This document shows positions 40,431 through 48,781 of a stretch of DNA of 64,000 nt, piece by piece. The DNA lies in the NCBI GenBank assembly GCA_005888315.1, contig VAWH01000018.1, forward strand, positions 1 to 64,000, read 5' to 3'. The notes beneath the pieces were generated by a model. It was not told the DNA's origin, did not search any database, and saw nothing but the letters and a program-made list of their open reading frames with translations. Position numbers and translations under genes: made by a program. Every line of letters begins with the position of its first letter. Positions within the stretch are counted from its first letter, which is position 1. This DNA comes from Actinomycetota bacterium (GTDB lineage: Bacteria > Actinomycetota > Thermoleophilia > Gaiellales > Gaiellaceae).

Positions 40431-41858
40431 CTACAGATCGACGACGACGAGCCGTTCTTCGGTCATCGCGCGAACCGCGTAGGCAGGGCCCTCACGCGTA
40501 TTGCCGGAATCCTTGACGCCGCCGTAGGGCATCTGGTCGGCGCGAAACGTGGGCGCCTCGTTGACCGTGATACCGCCGAATTCGAGCTCTTGAGCGGCGC
40601 GGAGCGCGGTCTCGAGCTTGCTGGTGAAGATTCCGGCCTGGAGGCCGTAGCGCGTGCCGTTGGCGCGCTCGATCGCCTCGTCGAGCGAGCCGACCGAGTT
40701 GACGGTGCAGACCGGGCCGAAGACCTCCTCGCAGCTGACCTTGAGCTCCGGGGCAGCGTCCGCGATCACGGTCGGCCGGATCAGCTCTCCATCGAGCTCC
40801 CCGCCGGTGAGCAGGCGCGCGCCGTTCGCCAGGGCCTCTTCGATCCAGTCGAGAATGCGCTCTCGCGCATCGTCGTCGATCACCGGCCCCACGTCGGTCT
40901 CCTCATCTGCCGGGTCCCCCAGCTTCAGCTGCTCAACCTTCGGGAGGAACTGCCCGACGAAGCGGTCGTATGCCGGTGTCTCGACGTAGATCCGCTGGAC
41001 GGAGATGCAGCTCTGGCCCGCAAACGAAAACGCATTTGCGGCCATCGCCTCGGCCGCCGCGTCGATGTCGGCGTCCGCGGTGACGATCACCGGCGTTGCG
41101 TTGCCGAGCTCGAGGTTGACTCGCTTCTTGGGGGCGCGCTCGGCCAGCTTCCAACCGACCGCTCCCGAGCCGGTGAACGTTAGCGCCTTGACGCGCTCGT
41201 CCTCCATCAGGACGTCGCCGATCTCGGAGGCAGGCCCGACGAGCACGTTCACCCAGCCGGGCGGGAGGCCCGCCTCGGTCTCCAGTTCGGCGAGCAACAG
41301 CGCCGAGAGCGGGGTCTGGCTCGCCGGCTTGAGCACGACCGCGCAGCCCGCCGCAAGCGCCGGCGCCAGCTTGTGGGCGACCAGGTTGAGCGGGAAGTTG
41401 AACGGCGAGATGGCGCCGACCACCCCGATCGGCCGCCGCAACGTGAACGCGAGCTTCCCTTCGCCGGCCTGCGAGGCGTCCATCGGCACCATCTCGCCGG
41501 CGAGCTTGCGAGCCTCGACGGCCGCGAAGGTATAGGTGGACATCGCGCGCCGCGCCTCGACGCGCGCGGCCTTCATCGGCTTCCCGGCTTCGTCCGAAAT
41601 ATTTTTCGCAACTTCGTCGTGGCGGCGGCCGAGGTAGCCGGCGACCCGGACGAGGATCTCGGCGCGTTTGTGGGCCGGCAGCGGCTCGCGCATCGCCGCC
41701 TCGGCGGCGTCGATCGCGTGGCGCACCTCCGCCGCGCCCGCCTTCGCCACGCGGCCGACTGTTTCGCCTGAATATGGCGAGTCAACGTCGATCCAGTCGC
41801 CGGTGTCGATCCACTCGCCGCCGATCAGAAGCTTGCGTTCGGTCAGCGTCGTGGCCAC
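40431..41858 (-). CDS. NAD(P)-dependent aldehyde dehydrogenase
   Basis: A 475-residue member of the aldehyde dehydrogenase superfamily. Visible catalytic features are the Asn of ISPFNFPLN (oxyanion), the cofactor loop FTGSGAVGWKLAE, the general base Glu in NLELGNATPV and the nucleophile Cys in FAGQSCISVQRI. The sequence ELGNATP departs from the usual ELGGNAP but keeps the Glu. EEVFGPV is also present. Substrate not assignable; the sequence is nearest to non-phosphorylating glyceraldehyde-3-phosphate or semialdehyde dehydrogenases. Start ATG 41858. Confidence 0.93.
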   Translation of the reverse strand: MATTLTERKLLIGGEWIDTGDWIDVDSPYSGETVGRVAKAGAAEVRHAIDAAEAAMREPLPAHKRAEILVRVAGYLGRRHDEVAKNISDEAGKPMKAARVEARRAMSTYTFAAVEARKLAGEMVPMDASQAGEGKLAFTLRRPIGVVGAISPFNFPLNLVAHKLAPALAAGCAVVLKPASQTPLSALLLAELETEAGLPPGWVNVLVGPASEIGDVLMEDERVKALTFTGSGAVGWKLAERAPKKRVNLELGNATPVIVTADADIDAAAEAMAANAFSFAGQSCISVQRIYVETPAYDRFVGQFLPKVEQLKLGDPADEETDVGPVIDDDARERILDWIEEALANGARLLTGGELDGELIRPTVIADAAPELKVSCEEVFGPVCTVNSVGSLDEAIERANGTRYGLQAGIFTSKLETALRAAQELEFGGITVNEAPTFRADQMPYGGVKDSGNTREGPAYAVRAMTEERLVVVDL

Positions 41859-41886
41859 GAAACAAGTCTAGTGGGACACTTTTGGC

Positions 41887-42576
41887 GTGGAGATCCCGGA
41901 CGTCCGCTATGCAAAGAGCGGTGACGTCGCGATCGCGTACCAGGTCGTCGGCGACGGCGCGGTCGACATCGTCTTCGTCAGAGGCTTTGCCGGGGACCTG
42001 CTCTCCGTCTGGGAGCAGCCGTTGCTGGCGCGGTTCGTCCGCGAGCTGGCCGGTTTCGCCCGCCTGCTTATGCTCGACAAGCGCGGCACTGGTCTCTCTG
42101 ATCGCGTGCGCGACATTCCGACGCTCGAGACCCGCATGAACGACCTGCGCGCGGTCATGGACGCGGAGGGCTCCGAGCGCGCGATTCTCTGGACGGCCCA
42201 GGAAGGAGCGCGGCTCGCGGCCCTATTCGCGGCCACGGACCCGGAACGAGTGGCGGGGCTCGTGCTCTTCATCCCCACGGCCAAGAGCCGGCCGGCGCCC
42301 GACTATCCCTGGGCGCTGGACGACCGTGCCTGGGTGAGCCAACTCGCCGAGATCCGTGAGCACTGGGGAACCACGGCCTACCTCGACGAGCGCCTGGCGG
42401 AATGGGCACCGACCAAGCGCGACGACCCGCAGTTTCGTGCGAGAGTCCGACGTCAGCGACGTCCTGCCATCAGTTCGCGTTCCCACCATCGTGCTGGCGA
42501 CGCCCTCCGAGCGGGACGCCTCGGCTTATGTCGCGGAGCGGATCCCTGGCGCGCGCCTCGTCGACCTCCCCCGTGA
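41887..42576 (+). pseudogene. Alpha/beta-hydrolase half of a frame-broken hydrolase-cyclase gene
   Basis: From GTG 41887 the frame encodes an alpha/beta-hydrolase-type domain (YAKSGDVAIAYQVVGDGAVD, RLLMLDKRGTGLSDRV, a DDPQFRARV segment) as in Rv1900c-like proteins, where it precedes a cyclase domain. The usual nucleophile Ser position reads TAQEGA, so the hydrolase part is probably inactive. After about 42440 the frame turns into unrelated Arg-rich sequence and ends at 42576, while the homology continues in the next frame. About 25 residues that relatives have at this point seem to be missing, consistent with an out-of-frame deletion. Confidence 0.7.
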
Positions 42577-43162
42577 CTGCGGCATCTACCACTGGGTCGA
42601 CGAGGACGCGGCGGCGATCGCGATGCGCGAGACGCGGACGCTCGCAGGTGCAGCGGGCAGCGCGGTTGCGCCCGACCGCGTGCTGGCGACGGTCCTCTTT
42701 ACCGACATCGTCGACTCGACCGACCGCGCCGCCCGTCTCGGAGACCGGGCCTGGAGAGACCTGCTGACCGGACACGACGCCCTGATCCGGCAACGGCTCA
42801 GCGAGTTCGGCGGCCGCGCGCTGGACTCTGCCGGCGATGGGGTCTTCGCGACCTTTGACGGCCCGGCCCGCGCGATCCAGTGCGCGCAGGCGATCGTCCA
42901 CGGCGCGAAGGGGTTCGGACTCGAGCTCCGCGCCGGCTTACACACGGGGGAATGCGAGCTGCACGGGGACAAGCTCGCGGGCATCGCGGTTCACACGGGC
43001 GCCCGTGTGGCCAGGCTGGCAGCGCCCGCCGAGGTGCTCGTCTCGCAGACCGTCAAGGATCTGGTGGCCGGTTCCGGGATCGAGTTCGACGACCGTGGCG
43101 TCCACGAGCTCAAAGGCGTGCCGGGAGAGTGGCGCTTGAATCGGGTGGCGGGGTCGTCATAA
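42356..43162 (+). pseudogene. Cyclase half of the frame-broken hydrolase-cyclase gene
   Basis: In the second frame, homology resumes at about 42450 (ESDVSDVLPSVRVPTIVLAT), covers the end of the hydrolase domain, and then a class III nucleotidyl cyclase domain: LFTDIVDSTDRAARLGD with metal aspartates, RALDSAGDGVFATFDGPARA, GLHTGECELHGDKLAG, and the C-terminal VHELKGVPGEWRL. The cyclase domain is complete. The frame is open from GTG 42356, but the first 30 or so residues would be out-of-frame nonsense. The domain could still be made by reinitiation or frameshifting; otherwise the gene is dead. Confidence 0.72.
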
Positions 43163-43551
43163 CGCACTGGCTGCTCGTCCGCGGCCGCGGCGAAAAGCCG
43201 CTGGATCGTCACGTGGTTCGTGCCGAGATCCGGGCGCACTCGTCCTCGAAGCGGCCATCGGTCGAGCCGGGCGAAAACGCGGTTCTCTACGCCGCCGTCT
43301 GGCAGGCGATCTTCGGCGTCGTCGAAGTCACTGGTGAGCCGGAGCACGACCCTGTGCGACGGCGCTGGGCGTGGCGCTTTCCGATCCGGCCGCTCGCCGT
43401 TGTCGAGGACCTGCACGACGCGCCGCCGGTCGAGGCCGCCGGCGTCTTCCCGCAGAGTCTGTGGCGGCACTCGCACATCCGTCTCAGCCAGGAGCAGTTC
43501 GAGTCTGCGCGTTGGCTGATCGAGGCCGCTCTGGCAAGATCGTCCGCTTGA
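43129..43551 (+). CDS. EVE/PUA-like domain protein (tentative)
   Basis: A protein of about 140 residues whose likely core begins THWLLVRGRGEKPLDRHVVRAE and continues SVEPGENAVLYAAVWQAIFGVVEVTG and SHIRLSQEQFESARWLIEAAL. The strand pattern and the GENAVLYA...GVVEV region resemble EVE/PUA-like domains that bind modified nucleobases; this is a weak match. The start is unclear: GTG 43129 is the only standard codon in frame and overlaps the cyclase gene by 34 bases; an ATA at 43159 fits the core better. Its TGA shares one base with the next start. Confidence 0.55.
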   Translation: MALESGGGVVITHWLLVRGRGEKPLDRHVVRAEIRAHSSSKRPSVEPGENAVLYAAVWQAIFGVVEVTGEPEHDPVRRRWAWRFPIRPLAVVEDLHDAPPVEAAGVFPQSLWRHSHIRLSQEQFESARWLIEAALARSSA

Positions 43552-44411
43552 TGGCTGAGCGGATCCGCAAGGTTGGCGTCGTCGGGCTCGGGACGATGGG
43601 GGCCGGCATCGCGCAGGTGAGCGTGCAGGCCGGCCACGAGACGATCGGGCACGAGATCAGCCTCGACCTCGCCGAGCGCGGCCGGGCCACAATCGACCAT
43701 TACCTGACGCGCGCCGTCGAGAAGGGGCGTTTGGCGCAGGCGGACAAGGACGCGGCCATCGCGCGCCTGACTCTGACGACCGAGCTCGCCGACCTCGCCG
43801 ACTGCGACCTCGTGATCGAGGCCGTGCTCGAGGAGCTGCCGCTCAAGCGCGAGGTCTTCGCCGAGCTCGACCGGGTCACGCGGCCCGAGGCGGTCCTGGC
43901 CACGAACACGTCCGCGCTCTCGGTCGCCGAGATCGCGGCGGCGACCGAGCGGCCCGAGCGGGTTGTCGGCATTCACTTCTTCAATCCCGCGCCCGTGCTG
44001 CCGCTCGTCGAGATCGTGCGCGCGCCGGAGAGCTCCGACGACGCGGTGCGCGCGGCCTACGAGTGGGCGGAGGGCGCCGGCAAGCAGCCGGTCAATTGCA
44101 ACGACACGCCCGGCTTCATCGTCAACCGGATCCTGATCCCGCTCCTGAACGATTGCGTCCGCGTGCTCGACGAGGCCGCGGTCACGCCTGAAGACCTCGA
44201 CAAGGCGATGACGAACGGCGCCGGCTGGCCCATGGGCCCGTGCGCCCTCGTCGATCTCGTCGGGATCGACGTCCACGTTCACGCTTCCGAGGCCCTCCAC
44301 GACAAGCTCGGCGAGGAGCGGATGGCCCCGCCCGAGCGGCTCCTCCGGCTCCAGCGGGAAGGCCGCCTTGGCCGCAAGACCGGACACGGCTTCTTCGAGT
44401 ATGGGTCCTAA
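43551..44411 (+). CDS. 3-hydroxybutyryl-CoA/3-hydroxyacyl-CoA dehydrogenase
   Basis: A 286-residue NAD(P)-dependent dehydrogenase of fatty acid or polyhydroxyalkanoate/butyrate metabolism. It shows the dinucleotide loop VGVVGLGTMGAGIA, DLVIEAVLEELPLK, the TNTSALSVAEIA motif, catalytic His in GIHFFNPAPVLPLVEI (paired with a downstream Glu) and NDTPGFIVNRIL. The C-terminal substrate domain ends GRKTGHGFFEY, the family signature. Start ATG 43551. The product is full length for the family. It converges with the helix-turn-helix gene by 4 bases. Confidence 0.94.
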   Translation: MAERIRKVGVVGLGTMGAGIAQVSVQAGHETIGHEISLDLAERGRATIDHYLTRAVEKGRLAQADKDAAIARLTLTTELADLADCDLVIEAVLEELPLKREVFAELDRVTRPEAVLATNTSALSVAEIAAATERPERVVGIHFFNPAPVLPLVEIVRAPESSDDAVRAAYEWAEGAGKQPVNCNDTPGFIVNRILIPLLNDCVRVLDEAAVTPEDLDKAMTNGAGWPMGPCALVDLVGIDVHVHASEALHDKLGEERMAPPERLLRLQREGRLGRKTGHGFFEYGS

Positions 44412-44779
44412 CCTTCGAATCCGGCCGCGCGCCGTTTGCGCTCGGGCGTAGCTAGCCACTCGAGCACCGCCTGACGGGAGAAGCGCCAGTGGCGGCCGAG
44501 CTTGCGGCCCGGCAGGTCGCCCTTCGCGGCGAGCGTGCGCACCGTCTTCTCGTCGACCTGCAGCAGCTCAGCAAGCTGCTCGACCGTCAGCACGTCCGGC
44601 TCGGGCATCTGAGTCGAGGCGCGGCCGATCGCCACGTCCTCGGCGCCGAGATAGCGGTCGACGAGGTCGGCGACCAGCTCCCGCTTGGGCGTCTTCAGCT
44701 CGAACGCGGCGCGGCTGAGCTTCTCCGCCGACGCCGCCGGCAGCCGCACGAACAGGGGAGAGGTGGGTTCGCCCGTCAT
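44408..44779 (-). CDS. Excisionase-type helix-turn-helix DNA-binding protein
   Basis: A 123-residue protein from ATG 44779. The N-terminal half (FVRLPAASAEKLSRAAFELKTPKRELVADLVDRYL) resembles a ribbon-helix-helix type segment; the C-terminal half is an excisionase/MerR-like HTH: VLTVEQLAELLQVDEKTVRTLAAKGDLPGRKLG then WRFSRQAVLEWL. The two DNA-binding units suggest a transcription regulator rather than a phage excisionase; no integrase is near. A TGATATCA-type repeat lies at its own promoter. Confidence 0.82.
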   Translation of the reverse strand: MTGEPTSPLFVRLPAASAEKLSRAAFELKTPKRELVADLVDRYLGAEDVAIGRASTQMPEPDVLTVEQLAELLQVDEKTVRTLAAKGDLPGRKLGRHWRFSRQAVLEWLATPERKRRAAGFEG

Positions 44780-44780
44780 C

Positions 44781-44796
44781 TGATATCAGAATATCA
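44781..44796. promoter_or_regulatory. TGATATCA repeats between divergent genes
   Basis: TGATATCA (44781-44788) is a perfect palindrome followed after 2 bases by ATATCA; together GATATCAGAATATC is near-symmetric. It starts 2 bases upstream of the ATG of the helix-turn-helix gene and 36 bases upstream of the divergent epimerase start, so it is a natural autoregulatory operator candidate. It is AT-rich against the local background. Confidence 0.45.
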
Positions 44797-44815
44797 AGCT
44801 GCTATCGTCGCGCCC

Positions 44816-45838
44816 GTGACGCGGCGCGCGTTTCTCCTCGGCGGCAGCGGCCAGACGGGACGCGCGCTGATTCCGCGGCTGCGGGAGCGTGGGTGGGACG
44901 TTGTCGTCGGGAGCCGCGGCGAGCGCGAGATCCCGTCGGGCGTCGAGCACGTCCAGGTCGACCGCGGCGACGAAGCCGCGCTGCGGACAGCCCTCGGGGC
45001 GGGCGCCGACGTGCTCGTCGACTTCGTCGCCTTCGAGCGCGAGCATGCCGAGCAGCTTCTCTCGCTCCGCGGCCTCGTCGGTTCCTTGATCGTCCTCTCC
45101 AGCGCGTCGGTCTACACCGACGAGAGCGGGCGCACCTTCGACGAAGCGACGACGCCCGCGCAGTTCCCCTCTTTCCCGGTGCCGATCCGCGAGCGCGATC
45201 AGCCCACGGTCGCACCCGGAGACGAGAGCTACTCGACGAAGAAGGCCGCGATCGAGCAGCTTCTCCTCGGCCAGCAGGCCCTCCCCGCGACCGTGGTTCG
45301 CGCGGGCGCGATCTACGGCCCCGGCGGAAGCGTCCGCGAGTGGTACTTCGTCAAGCGCGTGCTCGACGGACGGCGGTACGTGCTGCTCGGGAACCGCGGG
45401 GAGAGCCGGTTCCACCCCGTTGCGACCGACAATCTCGCCGAGCTGATCTGGCTCGCCGCGGAGCGGCCGGGACGACGCGTCCTGAACGCCGGCGACCCCG
45501 GGCCGCCGACGCTGCTCGAGATCTCGCGGGCTATCGCGGCCGCGCTGGACCACGAATGGACCGAGGTGCTGCTGCCGACGCTCGACGAGCCCTGCGAGAC
45601 ACCCTGGACCGGGCCGAAGCCGGTCGTCCTCGACATGAGCGAGGCGGCTTTCGAGGTCGGCTATCAACCTGTCACGACGTATGAGCGGGCCGTGCCGGCT
45701 ACCTGCGAATGGCTCGTGGAGGCGACGAAGGAACGACCCTGGCAGGAGTTGATGCCGCGAATGGCGGAGTACATGGAGGAGTCATTCGATTACGCGGCTG
45801 AGGACGAGCTCCTACGCGGGCTCGCTAGGGGCGGCTGA
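44816..45838 (+). CDS. NAD-dependent epimerase/dehydratase (extended SDR)
   Basis: A 340-residue protein from GTG 44816. The nucleotide-binding loop is GGSGQTGRALIPRL, the active-site region has SSASVYTDES and the Y-x-x-x-K dyad as SYSTKKAAIEQLL, with GAIYGPGG downstream. It is an extended short-chain dehydrogenase, close to sugar-nucleotide epimerases or reductases; the substrate is unknown. The last 14 bases overlap the convergent gene. Confidence 0.87.
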   Translation: MTRRAFLLGGSGQTGRALIPRLRERGWDVVVGSRGEREIPSGVEHVQVDRGDEAALRTALGAGADVLVDFVAFEREHAEQLLSLRGLVGSLIVLSSASVYTDESGRTFDEATTPAQFPSFPVPIRERDQPTVAPGDESYSTKKAAIEQLLLGQQALPATVVRAGAIYGPGGSVREWYFVKRVLDGRRYVLLGNRGESRFHPVATDNLAELIWLAAERPGRRVLNAGDPGPPTLLEISRAIAAALDHEWTEVLLPTLDEPCETPWTGPKPVVLDMSEAAFEVGYQPVTTYERAVPATCEWLVEATKERPWQELMPRMAEYMEESFDYAAEDELLRGLARGG

Positions 45839-47462
45839 GCCGCGTCCAGATGTTGTCGAGCAGCCGTGCCACGGCGGGCTGGTCGATCGAGGCGGCGAAG
45901 TTGAGGGCGCCCCCGGCGAAGACCTTGGCCCCGCGGGCGTTCTCGTAATAGGTCATCTCGGCCGTCCGCCCGGGACCCATCAGGTCCGGGATCGAGGCCA
46001 GCAACACGGTGCCGGGCGGGCTGGCCGGCGAGCGCATGTCGATCTCGTAGCCGTAGCGTCCGAAGCGATCGCCGGCGGCTAGGCCGGTGCCCGCGAAGGC
46101 CCAAGGCGCACCGCCCGTGTCAGCTACGTACGGCCCTTGTTGCGCCCCGTAATTGCTCGCCACGTACTGCACGCCGACGACGCCGGCTTCGGGGCGCCCG
46201 AGATTCCGCCACTCCGCGAGCCGGCGCATCTTGCGCCCGTGAAAGACGACCTTCCAGAAGAGGTTGTTCGCGGAGAGGAACATCAGGTTGCCGCCGAGGT
46301 CGCGGTAGCGCCTGACCAGGTCGTACTCGTGCGTCGTCACGTATTCCTCGTGACCGGGGAAGACGATCAGGTCGTAGTGACGGGCAAGCACGTCGCCGTC
46401 CGCGATGTGCGCGAGGTCCAGGTCCGACAAGAAGTCCAGGTTCCCGCGCGAGCTGAGCCAGCCGATGATCGCGGCGTCGAAATCGCGAAAGCGCCACGGG
46501 ACACCGGCGTCCAGGTACGGACGGCGGATGTCGATGGTGCGGCGCGCGCCGTTGACGTACCAGCTGTCCCCCCAGCCGTCGCCGTCCGCGTCGGCGAAGT
46601 TGTAGGCCTGCCACGTGTTCGTCGGCAGAACGACCGCGATCCGGCTCGTGCCGAGCGAACGAGGACGCACGATGAAGGGGGCGTAACCCACGCGGTGACC
46701 GCGGGAGGTGATGCGGACGAAGTACAGGCCGCTCGGCCAGTCGCCGATCCGGATGCGGACGGAACCCGGCGCGTTCCGATGCCCTCGCCAGGCAAGGGCG
46801 ACCGGCGGGGCCATCGGCCTCGCCGTGGTCTTCGCGTCCTGCGTTCCGCTCCCGTTGCGGAAGGAGAGGACATCGAGGTCGAGGTGGCGCGCATCCGTCG
46901 CGATGGAGACTCGCGCCGTCTGGCCCGGCGTGTATCTCGGCCCGAGCGACACGTCGACCCGCTGGATGCGGACGACGGGAGCCGAGACGCGCACATGCCC
47001 GCCGACGGGAAAGTCGTTGTAGATTCGCCGCCGACCGAGGGCGTCGCTCACCGTCAGCTCGAGCACGTAGGTGCCGTTGGCGATAGTCCGCTCCGGCGTC
47101 CAGGCCAGCCGGTGGCGGCCGCGGCGAAACGCGTAGCGCGCCGACCAGATCGTGTGAACGTTGCTCCTTCCGCGCTTCACGTTCAGCGTCTGGAGTACAT
47201 CGAGCTCGATAGTTGCATCGCCGTCGAGCCGGAAGCTGACGATGGCTCGATCGCGAAATCCGTCTCCGTTCGGACTGACGGTTGTGAGCAGGCGGCCGTC
47301 GCCCGCGAACGGGGTCGAGCCGTTGCCCACGCGCAGGTCGAGCAGACGCGGCACAGGCTCGACCGCGGCAGCGGGGACCGCTGCCGGCGAGAGCGAGACC
47401 GCGGCCACGGCGACCAGGGCGGCGCGAGTTGCCACGCGGCAAGTTATCCCTGCATTCGCCAC
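45825..47462 (-). CDS. Secreted protein with N,N-dimethylformamidase-like large domain
   Basis: A protein of up to 545 residues (GTG 47462; GTG 47435 gives a tighter signal peptide VATRAALVAVAAVSLSPAAV). An N-terminal FlgD/Ig-like region (SPNGDGFRDRAIVSFRLDGD) is followed by a domain with motifs typical of the N,N-dimethylformamidase beta-subunit family: VVLPTNTWQAYNFADADGDG, IVFPGHEEYVTTHEYDLVR and GGNLMFLSANNLFWKV. Cytoplasmic DMFase is an iron enzyme; the exported form here has unknown activity, perhaps on polysaccharide or amide. Convergent overlap with the epimerase gene is 14 bases. Confidence 0.72.
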   Translation of the reverse strand: MANAGITCRVATRAALVAVAAVSLSPAAVPAAAVEPVPRLLDLRVGNGSTPFAGDGRLLTTVSPNGDGFRDRAIVSFRLDGDATIELDVLQTLNVKRGRSNVHTIWSARYAFRRGRHRLAWTPERTIANGTYVLELTVSDALGRRRIYNDFPVGGHVRVSAPVVRIQRVDVSLGPRYTPGQTARVSIATDARHLDLDVLSFRNGSGTQDAKTTARPMAPPVALAWRGHRNAPGSVRIRIGDWPSGLYFVRITSRGHRVGYAPFIVRPRSLGTSRIAVVLPTNTWQAYNFADADGDGWGDSWYVNGARRTIDIRRPYLDAGVPWRFRDFDAAIIGWLSSRGNLDFLSDLDLAHIADGDVLARHYDLIVFPGHEEYVTTHEYDLVRRYRDLGGNLMFLSANNLFWKVVFHGRKMRRLAEWRNLGRPEAGVVGVQYVASNYGAQQGPYVADTGGAPWAFAGTGLAAGDRFGRYGYEIDMRSPASPPGTVLLASIPDLMGPGRTAEMTYYENARGAKVFAGGALNFAASIDQPAVARLLDNIWTRLSRP

Positions 47463-47527
47463 GCTTACGGACCCCTTACAATCCCCTCATCGAGGGCACA
47501 CCTGCGGCACCGATACTTCGCCGGTCG

Positions 47528-48040
47528 ATGAGGCGTCTCGTCTGGATCACCGTGCTCGCATTCTTGCTCGCCGCGCCTGCGGCGGGTTTCGCGGTGACCG
47601 GCGACGACGACGGCACCCTCTCGGTCAGGGCAGGCATCGGCAAGGTGTACCTCAACTTCACCGGCTCGGCCGTCGGCCGCGTGCACAACGGAGCTATCCG
47701 GGTGACCGATCCGGTGGCGGGAGACGGGCTCGGGTTCGACTTTTCAGGTTGTGACTCGGAGATCGACAAGAGCGACACGACCGCGAACAAGAGCGACACG
47801 ATCACCGTCTGCCGCGGCAATTACCTTCGTTTCCGCGCAATCGGCGGCAGGTACCAGATCTCGATCAAGGGGACTGGCATCTACCTCTCCGCCGTCGGGC
47901 ACGGTTACGCGATCCTCAACGGAGCCGGTGACGATCCAGCCGTCGAATCCGACGGGGCATACTCGCTGAACGACGCGCCGTACAAGTCCCTGCCCAACTT
48001 CGGGGCAACGGTCGACCTCGTGGCGCCGGTCGCAGGCTGA
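47528..48040 (+). CDS. Exported protein of unknown function
   Basis: A 170-residue protein from ATG 47528 with a signal peptide (RRLVWITVLAFLLAAPAAGFA). The mature part is beta-strand-like (GKVYLNFTGSAVGRVHNGAI, RYQISIKGTGIYLSAVGHGY) with two cysteines (FSGCDSE and ITVCRGN) that may pair. It resembles small actinobacterial wall-associated beta proteins, without an assigned function. Divergent from the DMFase-like gene and 20 bases before a two-component system. Confidence 0.72.
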   Translation: MRRLVWITVLAFLLAAPAAGFAVTGDDDGTLSVRAGIGKVYLNFTGSAVGRVHNGAIRVTDPVAGDGLGFDFSGCDSEIDKSDTTANKSDTITVCRGNYLRFRAIGGRYQISIKGTGIYLSAVGHGYAILNGAGDDPAVESDGAYSLNDAPYKSLPNFGATVDLVAPVAG

Positions 48041-48060
48041 CGCCCTGAGATACTGAGCCC

Positions 48061-48768
48061 GTGGCAGCGTCACAGGCCCAGACCGTGCTCATCGTCGAGG
48101 ACGAGGCCTCGATCGCTTCGTTCGTCTCGCTGTACCTGAAGAAGGCGGGCTACGGCGTCAAGGCGGTCGGATCCGGCGGAGATGCGCTCGCGCAGGTCGA
48201 GGCCGAGCAGCCTGCTCTGATCGTGCTCGACCTGATGCTTCCGGACATGGACGGCATCGAGGTTTGCCGGCGGATCCGCCAGCGCCGGGACATTCCGATC
48301 CTGATGCTGACCGCCCGCGACGAGGACATTGACAAGATCATCGGGCTCGAGGTGGGGGCCGACGACTACCTGACGACGCCGTTCAACCCCCGCGAGCGCG
48401 TCGCCCGGGTGAAGTCGATCCTGCGACGCTCGGCGCCCGCGCGGCGCAACTCGGAATCGGCAGAGATCACCCACGGCGACCTCCACGTGGACGCCGGGCG
48501 ACGCGAGGTTCACGTCGGCGACGAGGAGATCCAGCTCGCGCCGAAGGAGTTCGACCTGCTCTGGGAGCTCCTCGACCACCGGGGCCTGGTGCTGACGCGC
48601 GACCAGCTGCTCGAGCGGGTCTGGGGCTACACGTTCGCGGGCGACACGCGAACCGTCGATGTCCACGTGCGCCAGGTCCGCCGGAAGCTAGGCGACGCTT
48701 CGCCGATCGTGACTGTCTGGGGGGTCGGGTACAAGGTCGCTCCCGCGCGGGATTCGGTGAACGCCTAG
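48061..48768 (+). CDS. OmpR-family response regulator (first of a two-component pair)
   Basis: A 235-residue regulator from GTG 48061. The receiver has the acidic pocket (VEDE, residues 12-15), the phospho-acceptor D57 in LIVLDLMLPDMDG, and LMLTARDED. At the position of the conserved lysine (usually DDYLTKPF) it reads DDYLTTPF, with T106, which is unusual. The winged-helix output domain is complete (LAPKEFDLLWELL, VWGYTFAGDTRTVDVHVRQV, GVGYKV). It is followed 13 bases later by its sensor kinase. Confidence 0.92.
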   Translation: MAASQAQTVLIVEDEASIASFVSLYLKKAGYGVKAVGSGGDALAQVEAEQPALIVLDLMLPDMDGIEVCRRIRQRRDIPILMLTARDEDIDKIIGLEVGADDYLTTPFNPRERVARVKSILRRSAPARRNSESAEITHGDLHVDAGRREVHVGDEEIQLAPKEFDLLWELLDHRGLVLTRDQLLERVWGYTFAGDTRTVDVHVRQVRRKLGDASPIVTVWGVGYKVAPARDSVNA

Positions 48769-48781
48769 CGAAGAGGCGAAC

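Noticed and set aside
44408-44779. Excisionase annotation as a sign of a prophage or integrative element
   Set aside because: No integrase, attachment-site repeats or phage genes are near; many chromosomal regulators share this helix-turn-helix fold.
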